Shown: positions 25,756 through 37,720, counted from the first letter of the stretch. The stretch: DNA of 44,522 bases from Hepatocystis sp. ex Piliocolobus tephrosceles (GCA_902459845.2 CABPSV020000009.1:3260-47781), one strand, 5' to 3'. Numbers and translations are program-made. Notes: generated by a model from the letters alone, not told the origin.

Positions 25756-26488
25756 AACAGTAGCAGCAGCTCGCAGCTTACTTTATATATACCTTCAATT
25801 GAATTTGTGGTTTATTAGGTTGAAATTTATAATTATAATGCGTAAATATGTACATATATAAAAATATATATGTATATATTGTATATATTTGGAAATATTT
25901 GGAAATAAAAAAAAAAAAAAAAATTGGTACGTTACATAGTTATAAATTATAAAATTGATTATGTGTATTCATATATTCGCCAATGAATAAGGTAACTAAA
26001 AACATAAGCCAAAAATATAAATAAATAAATTAAAACGCATAAAATAAAATATAATAAAAAATGTAAAATGTTGCATATAAGGAAAAGCGGTCAAAAATGA
26101 AACTTATATATAACTTACTATATTTTATCTTACACTTAAAAAAAAAAAAAATTATGAATGAAAGTAAAGATATTATCCATATGTTCATTTCTTCGTAAAC
26201 TATATACATATATATATGTATATATGTATATACCCTGTTTGTCGAAACAAAATGTTAGATGATACGTAGGTTGATATAATAAATAGAAACATATTTATTT
26301 CAAATACCTTCAGTACATAATTAAATGTCATACGTTATTAAAATTACTCAATCCATTATACGTCAACTACTGTTTGTTATTATTTTTTCTTATTACGCTC
26401 ACTACATTTTTAAAACATTTTTAAAACATTTTTAAAAAATTTTTAAAACAATTTTAAAACATTTTTTTTTTTTTTTTAGAAGAGCGCA

Positions 26489-26499
26489 GGGGGGGGGGG
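26489..26499 (+). repeat. G11 homopolymer just after the asparagine synthetase stop
   Basis: Eleven G residues lie 22 bases beyond the stop codon of asparagine synthetase, in its 3' UTR, where the transcript would read C11. It is the longest G/C homopolymer I saw in the window. A 15-base T tract (26464-26478) sits beside it. Confidence 0.9.
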
Positions 26500-26520
26500 T
26501 TTTATGGTCACAAACTTACA

Positions 26521-28283
26521 TCACATCACATTCTGGCTTTGTAAAGCATGAAACTTACTAACATCCTCAAATTGTTTACATTCGTGATGTACACCCAAAA
26601 TGGATCTACCTGACTGGTCAGCATTTTTTTTAAATGCTTCGTCCCATTCTATTGCCTTACTAGTTGAACAAGCGATAGATAATCCCTCCGGTACTGATTC
26701 TTGAGCACATTGTTCAGGGAAAAATTCAGAAAATATACATCTATATAAATATCCTTCTTTCGTTTTAGGTGTATTATAAGGGAAAAGGAAAGGAGCTTTT
26801 GAAAATTGAATATCTGTAATTTTTTTTTCTGCATGTTCTTTTAATCCATCAATCCAATTATAACCTACACCATCCGAAAATTGTTCTTTTTGTCTGTATA
26901 AAATATTATTAGGTAAATAACCTTCAAATGCTTTTCTTAATATAAATTTTTCAATTTTATTATCTACACACATTTTTTCTTTTGGATCAATATTCATAAC
27001 TAAGTTTAGTAGATCTAAATCAAGAAAAGGTACACGAGCTTCAATACCAAAAGACATAGTTGATTTGTTTGCTCGTAATACATCATAAAAATGTAAATCG
27101 TGTATTTTTCTTTGTAACTCTCGGTGAAATTCTATTTCATTTGGTGCTTTATGGAAATATAAATATCCACCAAATATTTCATCAGAACCTTCACCACTTA
27201 AAACCATTTTAACACAACTACTTTTTATTAATCTAGATAAAATATACATAGGTGTTGATGCTCTTATAGTAGTAATGTCATAAGTTTCGATGTGATAAAT
27301 AACATCTCGTAATGAATCAATACCTTCTTCAACTGTAAAATGAAATTCTGTATGATCAGTTTTTAAAAATTTTGCTACTTCTCTAGCTGCTTTTAAATCT
27401 GGTGAATCTTTTAAACCTATTGAAAAACTTTTTAATTTTTTAACAAATTTTCCTATATTACTATTATTTGCTAATTGATTATCATTTGACGTATTCAAAT
27501 GTTTTACTATAATAGCTGCTACTACAGAAGAATCTAAACCACCTGATAACAAAACACCATACGGTACATCACCCATCAATCGTCTAATTACTGATTGTTC
27601 TAAACATTGTCGTATTAAATTTAAATTAGCTTTGTTGTTAGGTATGGGACTAGTTAAACTCCACCAATTAGGATTATAATAACGAACAAATTGACCTTGA
27701 TAATTTTTATTTATATAATAATGACCTGGTGGGAAGCTAACATATCTTATACAATTAGCTTTTAATGCTTTAAATTCAGAAGCAAACCAAATAGAACCAT
27801 CAGAAGCATATCCTATATATAATGGACATATACCTATAGGATCACGAAATGCAAAAATTGTATTGTTTTTACAATCACTTATTACTCCTGCAAACATACC
27901 ATATAACATAGATGGCATTTGTTCTTTATATATTTTATATAAATTAGGTACAATTGCACAATCAGAATGGCTAGTTAATTTCTCTAATATCGATTCATCT
28001 ATTTTCTTTCTTAAATCTAAATGATTGTATATTTCTCCATTAATAGTTAAACATAATTCTTTCTCATCATCGAATAAAGGTTGATGTCCTGATAAAACGT
28101 CAACGATTGCTAAACGCTCATGTGCTATCACGTTATTTGTTCCATCTTCATTCTCTTCGAGTACAAGACCATTCCAGTCAGGTCCTCGATGTCTTAATCT
28201 GTACAGGAATGATCAGGTATATGTATATTATGACGCATGTATTATAACGTATGTAATAGTAGTTTCTATGTGTTCACAAGGTG

Positions 28284-28317
<34 letters not shown>

Positions 28318-28588
28318 AATAAGTGAATGTATGGTATTATTATTTACGCATGTTGGCGCAATAAATAGATAAGATAAGTATATAACATGCATGTAAATAT
28401 GGAAAGGTTAACCAGCTATCTTGTGATATATATATGTATCACTTTTTTTTTTTTTTTTTTTTTTTTTTTTATTTTATTTTATTTTATTTTTTTTTTAATT
28501 TTCATTACATTTTAGATAGTTCAAGAGCCTTCCTCCTCAACCCATGCTTTTCAATAGAAGAATGAAAAATAGCTAATATACCACACAT
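26521..28588 (-). CDS. Asparagine synthetase (glutamine-hydrolysing), AsnB type
   Basis: Two minus-strand exons, 28588-28509 and 28198-26521, join in phase (AT plus A makes Ile27) to give 585 residues. P. falciparum's enzyme is about 610 by my memory, and E. coli AsnB is 554. It makes asparagine from aspartate, glutamine and ATP. The first exon supplies MCGILAIF, with Cys2 as the glutaminase nucleophile. The junction gives LRHRGPDW, then AHERLAIVDVLSGHQPL, NGEIYNH and AFRDPIG, all standard in the glutaminase domain. The synthetase domain has GVLLSGGLDSSVVAA (PPi loop at about 245-251), VLSGEGSDEIFGGY and FGIEARVPFLD. All key residues seem present. An alternative donor (GTAAGT, 26556-26561 on minus) lies near the 3' end, but I see no matching exon. 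Confidence 0.97.
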
Positions 28589-29424
28589 ACTGAACAAATT
28601 TTTTTTTTTTTTTTTTTTTTTTTATTAAAAAAAAAAATGATGTAAACACTTAGATAAGTGGTAATACCTATATATTTTTATATGTTGTTTGTTTGTTTTT
28701 AAGTTTTTACAACTGTATATTATTATTTTTATTTTTTCATATATTTAATGTTTGTTAATTATTATTTTTTTTTTTTATATATTAAATTACTTACGTATCG
28801 AAACATTTATTTTTAATACCTCTTTTAATGCCTTTTTTTTTTTTTTTTGAACTACTTATAACGACATTTATAATGTTTATTTAACGTTAAAATGTTAACA
28901 ATACAATTTCCTATGTAACTTTGATCTAAGCATAAAAACTGTTTTATAATTTTTTTTTACCAAAATATAAAAAACTGTTGATCTTTTAAAAAATGAGCAT
29001 ATTATTCCCCCCTTGTTACTAATGTATGTAAGCTTAGTATAAAACATTTATTTTTATTTTCTTTTTTTTAATCGACTTATTGCTTATTATGACACTATAT
29101 ACATAGTAATACGTGCCAAAGCACAAAGAGCGTACTAAATTTATTTTTTGCAAGCGAGTTGAGGTTATGTATGCATATGTATATATTATATGGGAATACT
29201 TGAGTATATGTAAATGTAAGCACTTATCTACCCATCTGTATATATATATATATATATATATAAGTAAACATACTAGCTAACTATTTTTTTTTTTTTCCTT
29301 TTACGTTTATTTTAAATGCTATTTTTAAATTGGTTTTTATTTTTATTTTTAATTTTAATTTTAATTTTAATTTTACTTTTAATTTTAATTTTATTTTTAA
29401 TTTTATTTTTATTTTTATTTTATT

Positions 29425-29600
29425 TTTGATTTTTTTTCATTTTAACTCTTTTTCATTTTGATTTTTTTTCATTTTAACTTTTTTTCATTTTAACTTTTTT
29501 TCATTTTAACTTTTTTTCATTTTAACTTTTTTTTATTTTAACTCTTTTTCATTTTGACTTTTTTTCATTTTGACTTTTTTTCATTTTGACTTTTTTTCAA
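29425..29600. repeat. 16-bp tandem repeat ACTTTTTTTCATTTTA, about 11 copies
   Basis: Units alternate between ACTTTTTTTCATTTTA, ACTCTTTTTCATTTTG and GATTTTTTTTCATTTTA forms. The array lies between divergent genes, with TTTTAA hexamers just before it. Variant units are interspersed, which suggests unequal exchange rather than simple slippage. Confidence 0.9.
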
Positions 29601-30168
29601 TACTATTTTTGTGCTGTTTATTTTTTTTATGCCAAATTTTTATAAATTGTTTAAAGCCTATTCGTTTAATATTTACAACATAGGAACAAACATAAATATT
29701 TGACATTATTAAAACGCAATGTAAAAAAGTTCTTATTTTATTTATAAATTAAGTTATGTAAAAATAAAAAAAAAAAAGTAGGTATATACAACGCTTTCTC
29801 ATTCCTTGCTTGATTATTGATAAAAAAAAACGAAAGCGACTTAATATATACATAATATCTATATATGTATAAATACATGTTTAAACGGACTAAGCAAATA
29901 TAAGTACACGTAAACGCTTTCATTATATATATATATATATATATATATTTATTTATAAAACAAACATACATATACGTACATATATATGTATATAAATATA
30001 TATAAAAAAATGAACTCTTTTTTATTTTTTAATTATTTCAATATGATGAAAACTTTACCCAGCTCATCTGAACAAAATTAATGTGAAGATAATCAACATG
30101 CATCACAATCTGATTGAAATAATTTAAAACTAAAATATAATAGAGGGATATATATATATGTAAATTTT

Positions 30169-30245
30169 TTGTTCGTTTTTTTATTCATTTTTTTATTCAT
30201 TTTTTTATTCGTTTTTTTATTCGTTTTTTTGTTCGTTTTTTTATT
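30169..30245. repeat. 12-bp tandem repeat TTCRTTTTTTTA
   Basis: About six units of TTCATTTTTTTA or TTCGTTTTTTTA/G stand about 570 bases upstream of the 5-phosphatase ATG. The open frame through the array (Phe-Leu-Phe-Val repeats) is an artefact of the unit. Confidence 0.85.
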
Positions 30246-30624
30246 TGTGACTATATTCGTTCCCATTGTTGATTCAATTAGTTCGTTTTTTTTTATATTT
30301 ATTTTGTATAGTTATGATACAATTAAGAAGTTAAAAGATGTATTAAATGAACAAGATACATAAATAAAAAAAAGTCGTACGTTTAAATTGGTATTCAAAC
30401 ATCTGTTATACGCAAGCATACAGACGTTTACATGGGGTATGTATATACATACATATGTGTAAATTTTCTATTTAATTCCATTACTTGGCTAAGCATAAAA
30501 CTGAAAAATAAAAAATAAAAAATGCATACTCGCAATATGTTTTATCACAATATTGCATATTGCAATATAGTAACTCACAAATAAAAAACAATAAAACAAC
30601 TATTATTTTTCATTTAAGAATTGC

Positions 30625-30768
<144 letters not shown>

Positions 30769-30816
30769 TTATGTGCCTACTTTTATATTTATCTAAGTGC
30801 ACTATTTAAAAAAAAA

Positions 30817-33252
30817 ATGAAAGAAAAAAAGTTAAAAAAAACTTTAACTAACGAAAAAAAAAATGATGCTGATTTAACTAATAATAACAAAGATAAAGAG
30901 AAAAAAAAAAGTTCAACTAACAACACATATGATTATAACGATATAAACAAAGATGTTGTCAATCAAAATGAAGCAAAAAAAAAGCAAAGTTCTAACAAGG
31001 ACAGTAAGACTAATGAGTTTAAAATAGAAAGTAAAGTAAGAAATAATAAAAATAATACTACGAATACCAATAATGACAATCACATGTATGTAGTTGATGT
31101 TAAGATTAGAAGTATAAGCGAACCAATTAATTCTATTAAGATGATCGATTTTGATGAGAGAAAAGATAATATTGAAAAAAAAAAAAAAAACAGTAATAAT
31201 AATATTAATACCAATAAAGATATTAATTATAGCTATGAGAGGGCTAGTGGCAAAATTAGGGAAAGAATTAAAGAAAATAATAAAATTTATGCTGAACCTA
31301 AATTATTTTATAATTACAAAACATTATCAACCAGCAAAAATATAAATAAAAGGAGAAGTAATAACAGTGGTAATAAAATTAGTAGTAATAATAAAAATAA
31401 TTATAAAAATAATAGCATAAATAATAATAATAGTATAAGTTTTAATAAAATTAAAACTTCCCTTGACAGTAATATTGGAAATGCGGAAGATAATATAAAC
31501 ATTCTCAATGACCAAATAAAAAATTTACAAATACAAAATGAATATAAAAATGAAGATAAGAATGAAGATAAAAATGATGTAAATAATAATAAGAGGAAAA
31601 CGGTCTTAGGTTATGACCATTTTACTTATAGACAGCAAAAATTAAATGTAGACGATATAAATATTATAAAAAATTTCCCTTTAAATATTTTTGTAGGCAC
31701 ATGGAATTGTGAATATATAGATTTTAATAAAGATGATCGTCATAAAAAAAGACATACAACAAATAATTTAAACGAAAAATCGGTAAATGCTATGTCCAAT
31801 TTAAAATATAAGGAACTGTGTCTTTCAAGGTCTATGTCTCCAATGCCTAATTCACATTATAATACATATACAGATACCAATACGTATACAAATACAGGAC
31901 CCTTTTCTGATGATCACAATCTTATCTACAGTAACCCGTTGCATAATAAGATGCATAGTACATGTAGTAATTTTAAAAGGAATACTCAAACAAGATCTAA
32001 TTTATTAACTGTGAATGACAACATAAATTTAAATTCGAATACTTCTTGTGATATTTTACCATACACTGATAATGAAAGTAACAAAAGTTTTAATAAAAAT
32101 GTAACTTTTAATTTACATAACAATGAGCAAAAAAAAGTTGAAGAACAAACATATGATAAACAAGTTAGTGAAACATATGATTTAAAGTCGGTTTATGAAA
32201 ACTCAAACGAGAACCAAAAAAAAGACATTTATTTATCTAAAGAAAATGAACCTACATATATAAACACGCAAAATTACACAGATAAAAAAAGTAACTATAA
32301 AATAAATGTAGTACATAATGAAGATAAAAATGTTGAAACAAAACATATTTATAGACATAACGAAAAAAGATACACGAGTGACCTACATATTAAACATGTT
32401 AGTAACGAAAATAAAGAACTGAATACTATCAATATAAAAAGATATAATTCATTAAATAATAAATCAATAGAACAACATACATTTTCACATTGGATACGTC
32501 CTTATCAAGATATTTATGTTATATGTTTACAGGAATGTACATCTGACAGTATTTTTGAAAATATATCAACATTTTTAAAAGAAGTAAATCAAGAAACATA
32601 TGACTTTTTACCATTAGCTGATTATAAATTGTCTGGATATGGTGATGGTGCACTTTTACAAATGAAATCAACAATAATTTCTATATGGATACGTAAATCA
32701 AGACTTCATCCAAGAGGTCCAGTAAAATTATGTGCATCAAAAGCTATAGCTTTTAACAAATTAAATAATAGTAAAGGTTGTGTATCTATATTATTAAATA
32801 TTTTTAATCAGTTTGTTTTATTTATTGGTTGTCATATGCCAGCAAAAGATGAACAATTAAGACAAAAATCAAGAGAATTTATACTAAACAAATTAAGTTA
32901 TTACTATAGTAATAAACGTACTACAAATTTTAAACATGTTTTTCATCATGTTATATGGGCTGGTGATTTTAATTTTAGAGTAAGTGGTATTGAAATGAAT
33001 GAAATTATAAAACATTTACAAAAAAATAATTTAAAAGAGTTATTAAAATATGATGAAGCGAATAAAGAAATATCAAACGACATTAAAATAACGTTTAAAG
33101 AACAACCAATTACTTTTTTGCCCACTTATAAAAAAAATGAAAATAGACCTGTAATTAATAAAAATGATTTTAATTGGGTAAATAAGGAGTATAAACTTGT
33201 TCATAACATTAAGTGGTACAAAGGCGGTAAACAAGAAAGTCGAAATCCTTCC
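30817..33252 (+). CDS. Inositol polyphosphate 5-phosphatase, partial (C-terminal exons not found)
   Basis: The first exon gives 812 residues. The IPPc catalytic domain begins at about residue 289 (FPLNIFVGTWNCEYIDF). An Asn-rich insertion of about 245 residues follows. The domain resumes at about 558 (WIRPYQDIYVICLQECTSDS; the Glu is the expected Mg ligand), then GYGDGALLQMKSTIISIWIR, FIGCHMPAKDEQLRQ and WAGDFNFRVSG (about 714), the first hallmark W.GD.N(F/Y)R. The exon ends ITFLPTYK and KQESRNPS at a strong GTAAGT donor (33253). The next exon should carry P.W(C/T)DR(I/V)L and later SDH.PV. I cannot find these before the PDI gene. Reading past the donor gives only YIHKPHGYIYISIWFV and a stop at 33312. 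The family removes the 5-phosphate of phosphoinositides. The first 288 residues are Lys/Asn-rich without a domain. Confidence 0.8.
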
Positions 33253-33375
33253 GTAAGTTTTTACATACATAAACCACATGGATACATATATATATCCATC
33301 TGGTTTGTATAAATAATAGGCGTGTACATGATGTTATATCATACAATTGCATTACTTTTTTTCACCATTTTGAAA

Positions 33376-33480
33376 TTACACTCTTTAAAACTACACTTTT
33401 TAAAATTATACCCTTTAAAATTATACCCTTTAAAATTATACCCTTTAAAATTATACCCTTTAAAATTATACCATTTGAAA
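33376..33480. repeat. 15-bp tandem repeat TTTAAAATTATACCC
   Basis: About seven units, the first few with AAACTACACTT variants, stand just before a (TA)n run and a 77-base T tract (33507-33583). All lie in the presumed intron or 3' flank of the 5-phosphatase. Confidence 0.9.
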
Positions 33481-33503
33481 TTTATATATATATATATATA
33501 TAA

Positions 33504-33506
<3 letters not shown>

Positions 33507-33583
<77 letters not shown>
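33507..33583. repeat. T77 homopolymer
   Basis: An uninterrupted run of 77 T residues. Tracts this long are a common place for assembly collapse or misjoining. This one sits where the missing 5-phosphatase exons would be expected. Confidence 0.95.
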
Positions 33584-33584
<1 letters not shown>

Positions 33585-34003
33585 GTACTAATTGGGGATT
33601 GTAAATTGTGATCATATATATATATAAAATTAAGGCATGACTTATGATAATGCATGAGTGAACATATTAGCATAAACACAAGCTTATATATATATACATA
33701 TATTTATACGCTTATGCATATTCGTATGAACGGATTATAATAACAACAGTAACATAATACAATTTCCATAATTGGTAAATATTTTTATTTACTCCTTTTT
33801 TTAGTTCTTGTAACTCTTCTCCCATTGTTGTCTACATTGCTTTAATTTTAATAAAATTTAACGTTTATTAAATGAAAAAATAAAAATGAGAACAAGGTAA
33901 AACAAACAAATAATAATGCCATACCAACTTCACTTTTTTTTTTTTTTTAGCTCAAACAAAAATATTAAAGTAAAAATAAGGCATATGCTCATAAGATTAT
34001 AAA

Positions 34004-34050
<47 letters not shown>

Positions 34051-34437
34051 TTTAACATAAAAATATAATTTTCTTTATTGTATAAGCTTATAAGTATCAA
34101 TATAAACATTTATGCACTCATATATATATACATATGTTTGTACATGAGTGCGTATTTGTATCAGCATAATATATATTTGTGTATATCTAGTATAAAACTG
34201 ATACAATATGTATCATCATAAATAATTAAAACTAATACTTTTTTTTTTTTTTTTTTTTATAAATAAATTTGTGCATACGCTCACTCAATTGTCCACTTAT
34301 ATGTTAATTCGTTTGTATGTTTATCCATTTATACATTTATTCGTTTAATGTTTAATTATGCATATTAGTACGATATAAACACATTTTAAAAACAACATCA
34401 TACTCTTACGTAGTTAAAGCAAAATAAATTGGTAATA

Positions 34438-36761
34438 ATGACTTATGGAAAAATAATACTAGTGTTGTATTTTTTAATTCAACTATATTCATGTTATGAA
34501 ATTACTGAAAGCCCAAGTGAAGTACCATCTATAGATATGACCGATTTTAATAAAATATTAATAAACAATCAAGGTTTTACTATTTTAATGTTATATGCGC
34601 ATTGGTGTAGTTTATCTCTACTATTATTAAAAAATTTAAAAAACATATCTAGCCTTTTAACTTATGATGGTAGTGGTATTGCAAATATAGTAAAAATGAA
34701 TGTTTTGTCTAACCGTGGTGTCATAGAAAAATTAAATATATATAGTTATCCTGCTTTATTTATGATTAAAAAAAATATAATATATAGATATAATGGGTTC
34801 AACAAAATGATGGATATATTATTATGGGTATATAAGCACCTAGACACGAGTGTATTTGAAATAAATAATAAAACAAAATTAACTACATTTTTACAACTTG
34901 AAGAATATAATAATGCTATTTTATTTTTTATAAGTAAAAAGGGACCGAATGATAAATTATTTAAACAGTTAGTAGAAATAAGTATATCAACACAACTCGC
35001 TTTTTTTTTATATATAACACAAAAAGATATAATTGATTTTTTTGAAAATGATATATTATCACATCAATATAAATTTAATTTAGAAGAGGTAAATGATAAA
35101 GATATATATGGTATATTATTTAAAAAAGATGATTTTGATAGCTATTTTTTTTTAATAGAAAAAGAATTAGAATATATATACGACATGAATGTTTCAAAAG
35201 AGCTCAAATTTTTTGACTTAAGTAATTGGATTCAAAAAAAAATTAAACCACTTGTTATCAAATTTTCAGAATACTATTTTCCAGTGCTATTTTCAAACGA
35301 GACGATCACACTATTTATATTATATAATAATATAAATCAGTTGAATAAAACAGCTATTATAAAATCTGCTATGAAACATAAGCATATAAATTTCGCTGTA
35401 TCAGGTGCTAAAGAAACTTTTGAAAAAAGATTGTTATCTGAGTTACTTATAGAAAATTTTGATAAACCAATAATGAGAATTACTGAGTTTAAAACTAATG
35501 TAAACATTCCTTATAAATATAAGCCACTGGATGATAACATAGAGATAAATGAAAATGTTAGTAATTTTTTTTTTTTTTTTTTTTTTTTACCTAATGGTTG
35601 ATATATGCATAATGTGTTGTTTATAAATAGTGTTATGTGCCTGTTTACGCATTAGTATGTTTATAATACTTTATGTATTATACACTATATATCCATATAT
35701 TATACATATGGCATTTTTTTTATTTTTTTTTTTATAGAATATAGATCAGTTTCTTAATAATTACAAAACGGAAAAAAAATATTTGTACAGAAAAAGCGAG
35801 AGAGCATTAGATGATGAATATAATGATGGATACGTAAAAATATTAGTTGCTGATACATACGAAGAATATATATTTAATAATGAAAAAGATGTTTTAGTAT
35901 TATACTATGCACTATGGTGTGGACACTGTTATAAATTTGAACCTATATACAGAGAAATTGGGAAAAGATTTAAACTATATGCTTCCAAATTCAAAAACTT
36001 TAACAATGACATAATCATAGGAAAAATAGATGCCACAAACAATGATATCTATGACATATATATCGGTACTTTATATATGTTGTGTATGTGTATATATGCA
36101 TGTGTTATGGTAAAAAAAACAATAATTATTTATTCAGGTTGTACATGCTCATTTGTTTTTATGGAAATATATTATTAATATAGATTTTTACATGTACATA
36201 AGATTATGTATAGATACGTACATACAAATCTGTACATCTATTATTTTTATTTATATTAAATCTTAGATGGATTTCCTACCATATACTTATTTACCAAAAT
36301 AAATAAGAAAGAGCCTATTAAATATGTAGGTGAAAGAACATTACAAAATATAGTAACATGGCTACGTGACCAGGTAAATAAAATGTACATATACATATAC
36401 TTTTATATATTTATAAATTATATTTTATTCAAGCGATACGAACGCTTTTTGCCTACGTAAAAAAAAAAAATAAATAAAATAAAAAATAAAATAAAATAAA
36501 ATAAAATAAAATAAAATAAATAAACAAACTAACAAATAAACTAACAAACAAACTAACAAACAAACTAACAAACAAACAAACAAACAAACAAACACGCAAA
36601 TAAGTTAGATTAGATGAATTATTAAATTTTAAAGTAATAAAACATTTAAAATTGTATTTTTTTTTATTTATTTTTAGACACATACAAATATAGATATAGA
36701 GGAATTCCTTAACTTAAGCTTAGATGATGAGCAAATTTTTGAAAATTATGAAGAATTATAA
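34438..36761 (+). CDS. Protein disulfide isomerase family protein (PDI-14-like)
   Basis: Four exons, 34438-35556, 35738-36065, 36267-36373 and 36678-36761, join in frame to give 545 residues. The start is the ATG at 34438 (MTYGKIILVLYFLIQLYS), a clear signal peptide. The first thioredoxin-like domain (about 35-135) has LYAHWCSLSLLLLK, with one cysteine where an active PDI has CxxC, and a cis-Pro segment YSYPALFM. The last domain (about 395-510) is complete: YYALWCGHCYKFEPIYREIG, then KIDATNNDIYD and DGFPTIYLF across a splice junction. The middle, about 140-370, looks like non-catalytic b domains. The C-terminus reads ENYEEL, which may act as a KDEL-like ER retrieval signal. PDIs form and shuffle disulfides in the ER. 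P. falciparum PDI-14 is the likely counterpart by neighbourhood, from memory. Confidence 0.92.
36478..36598. repeat. AAAAT and CAAACTAA repeats in the last PDI intron
   Basis: The third intron of the PDI gene (36374-36677) contains about nine AAAAT pentamers, followed by AACAAACTAACAAACAAACT-type repeats to about 36598. The open minus frame through it is an artefact of the repeat. Confidence 0.85.
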
Positions 36762-36802
36762 AAAAAAAAAAAAACCATAAAATAAAATTAAAAAAAAAAA
36801 AA

Positions 36803-37002
36803 ATGAATAAAGTTAGATAAAAAAAAGGAATAAAGTTGAATAAAAAAAATGAATAAAGTTGAATAAAAAAAATGAATAAAGCTGAATAAAAAAAAAAAAA
36901 ATAAAGTTAAATAAAAAAAAAATAAATAAAGTTGAATAAAAAAAAAAATGAATAAAGTTAAAATAAAAAAAAATGAATAAAGTTGAATAAAAAAAAAAAA
37001 AA
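36803..37002 (+). repeat. Tandem repeat (ATGAATAAAGTTGAATAAAAAAA)n after the PDI stop
   Basis: About eight units of roughly 23 bases begin 42 bases after the PDI stop codon. Each carries AATAAAG plus usually a second AATAAA, so the array holds many copies of the AATAAA polyadenylation hexamer in the sense direction. Units vary at GTT/GCT, G/A and in A-run length. Confidence 0.85.
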
Positions 37003-37005
37003 TTT

Positions 37006-37045
37006 ATTCGATCATACTCGATCTTATTCGATCCTATTTGATCTT
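37006..37045. repeat. Four 10-bp units ATTCGATCNT
   Basis: ATTCGATCAT, ACTCGATCTT, ATTCGATCCT and ATTTGATCTT stand head to tail and are followed by AATCAGCG. Each contains GATC, a palindromic core. The array is in the PDI-HDAC intergenic region and is less A/T-rich than its surroundings. Confidence 0.8.
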
Positions 37046-37668
37046 AATCAGCGTTGTCTGTTTTAATCTTTTTCTTCAATTGTTTTTTATTTTATTTAGT
37101 TGAATTTTTTAACTTATTCTGATGAAACGGATGTTCATTAATTTGCTTGATATATTTTTTTGTTTTTCAGTTGTCCAACTTTAAGATAATTGCAAAAGTT
37201 TTTTTTTTTTTTTTTTGTTTTACTATAATCTACTTTATTATATCTTGTTCTATTTTAATTTATTCTACCATATGCTAGTTTGCTTTAAATTACTATCATT
37301 TTATTATTTATTTTATTTTTTTTATAGTTTAACATTTTTGACCAGTAAACTGTAATATAAATATAATATCATTAAGTAGAACATATTTATTCATTTCGTG
37401 TCTGTATGTATGTGCCTATATGTTTATAATTTAATGAGACCTTTTTTTTTTTTTTTTTAGCATTTTAGCTCACTCCCTTAGCCATTGTGCAAATGTTTCT
37501 TAAGTTCGTAATAGCTTTAAGAGAATTTTAAGCATAGCACAAAGAAACTAAGACGATCATATATTCGTTATCCTTGTCAAGAAAAAAAAAAATATATATA
37601 TTATATACATTACATATATATTATATATATATATATATTTTTTAGTATTTAAAACGTATTTTTTTACC

Positions 37669-37720
<52 letters not shown>

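Larger units (their letters stand above)
23805..26520. other. Intergenic region, P2 to asparagine synthetase
   Basis: Both neighbours read leftward, so this is the P2 promoter and the 3' flank of asparagine synthetase. It contains (TATG)n and a short G-rich element near 24045, poly-T at 24301-24330 and 24701-24734, a TATATAAATAATATG repeat at 25120-25175, the GAAAAAGTAAAAATA repeat at 25652-25755, and AACATTTTTAAA repeats at 26415-26465. I find no gene in it. Confidence 0.75.
33253..34437. other. Region between 5-phosphatase exon 1 and PDI, expected exons missing
   Basis: It should hold the rest of the 5-phosphatase. What I see is a 15-base minisatellite, a T77 tract, (TA)n at 34010-34047 and ordinary A/T text. 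One weak candidate is a final exon after the acceptor CTCCTTTTTTTAG (ending 33804). In one frame it reads SCNSSPIVVYIALILIKF and stops, faintly like the end of the domain, but the exon with the DR motif is absent. Confidence 0.6.

Noticed and set aside
25628..25861. 77-codon Lys-rich ORF (KVKIE repeats)
   Set aside because: It arises from poly-A and a 15-base A-rich repeat in an intergenic region, with no family signature.
33725..33752. SYERIIITT reading frame as the missing DR-motif exon of the 5-phosphatase
   Set aside because: It has no usable splice acceptor, the Asp would be Glu, and none of the surrounding family residues are present.
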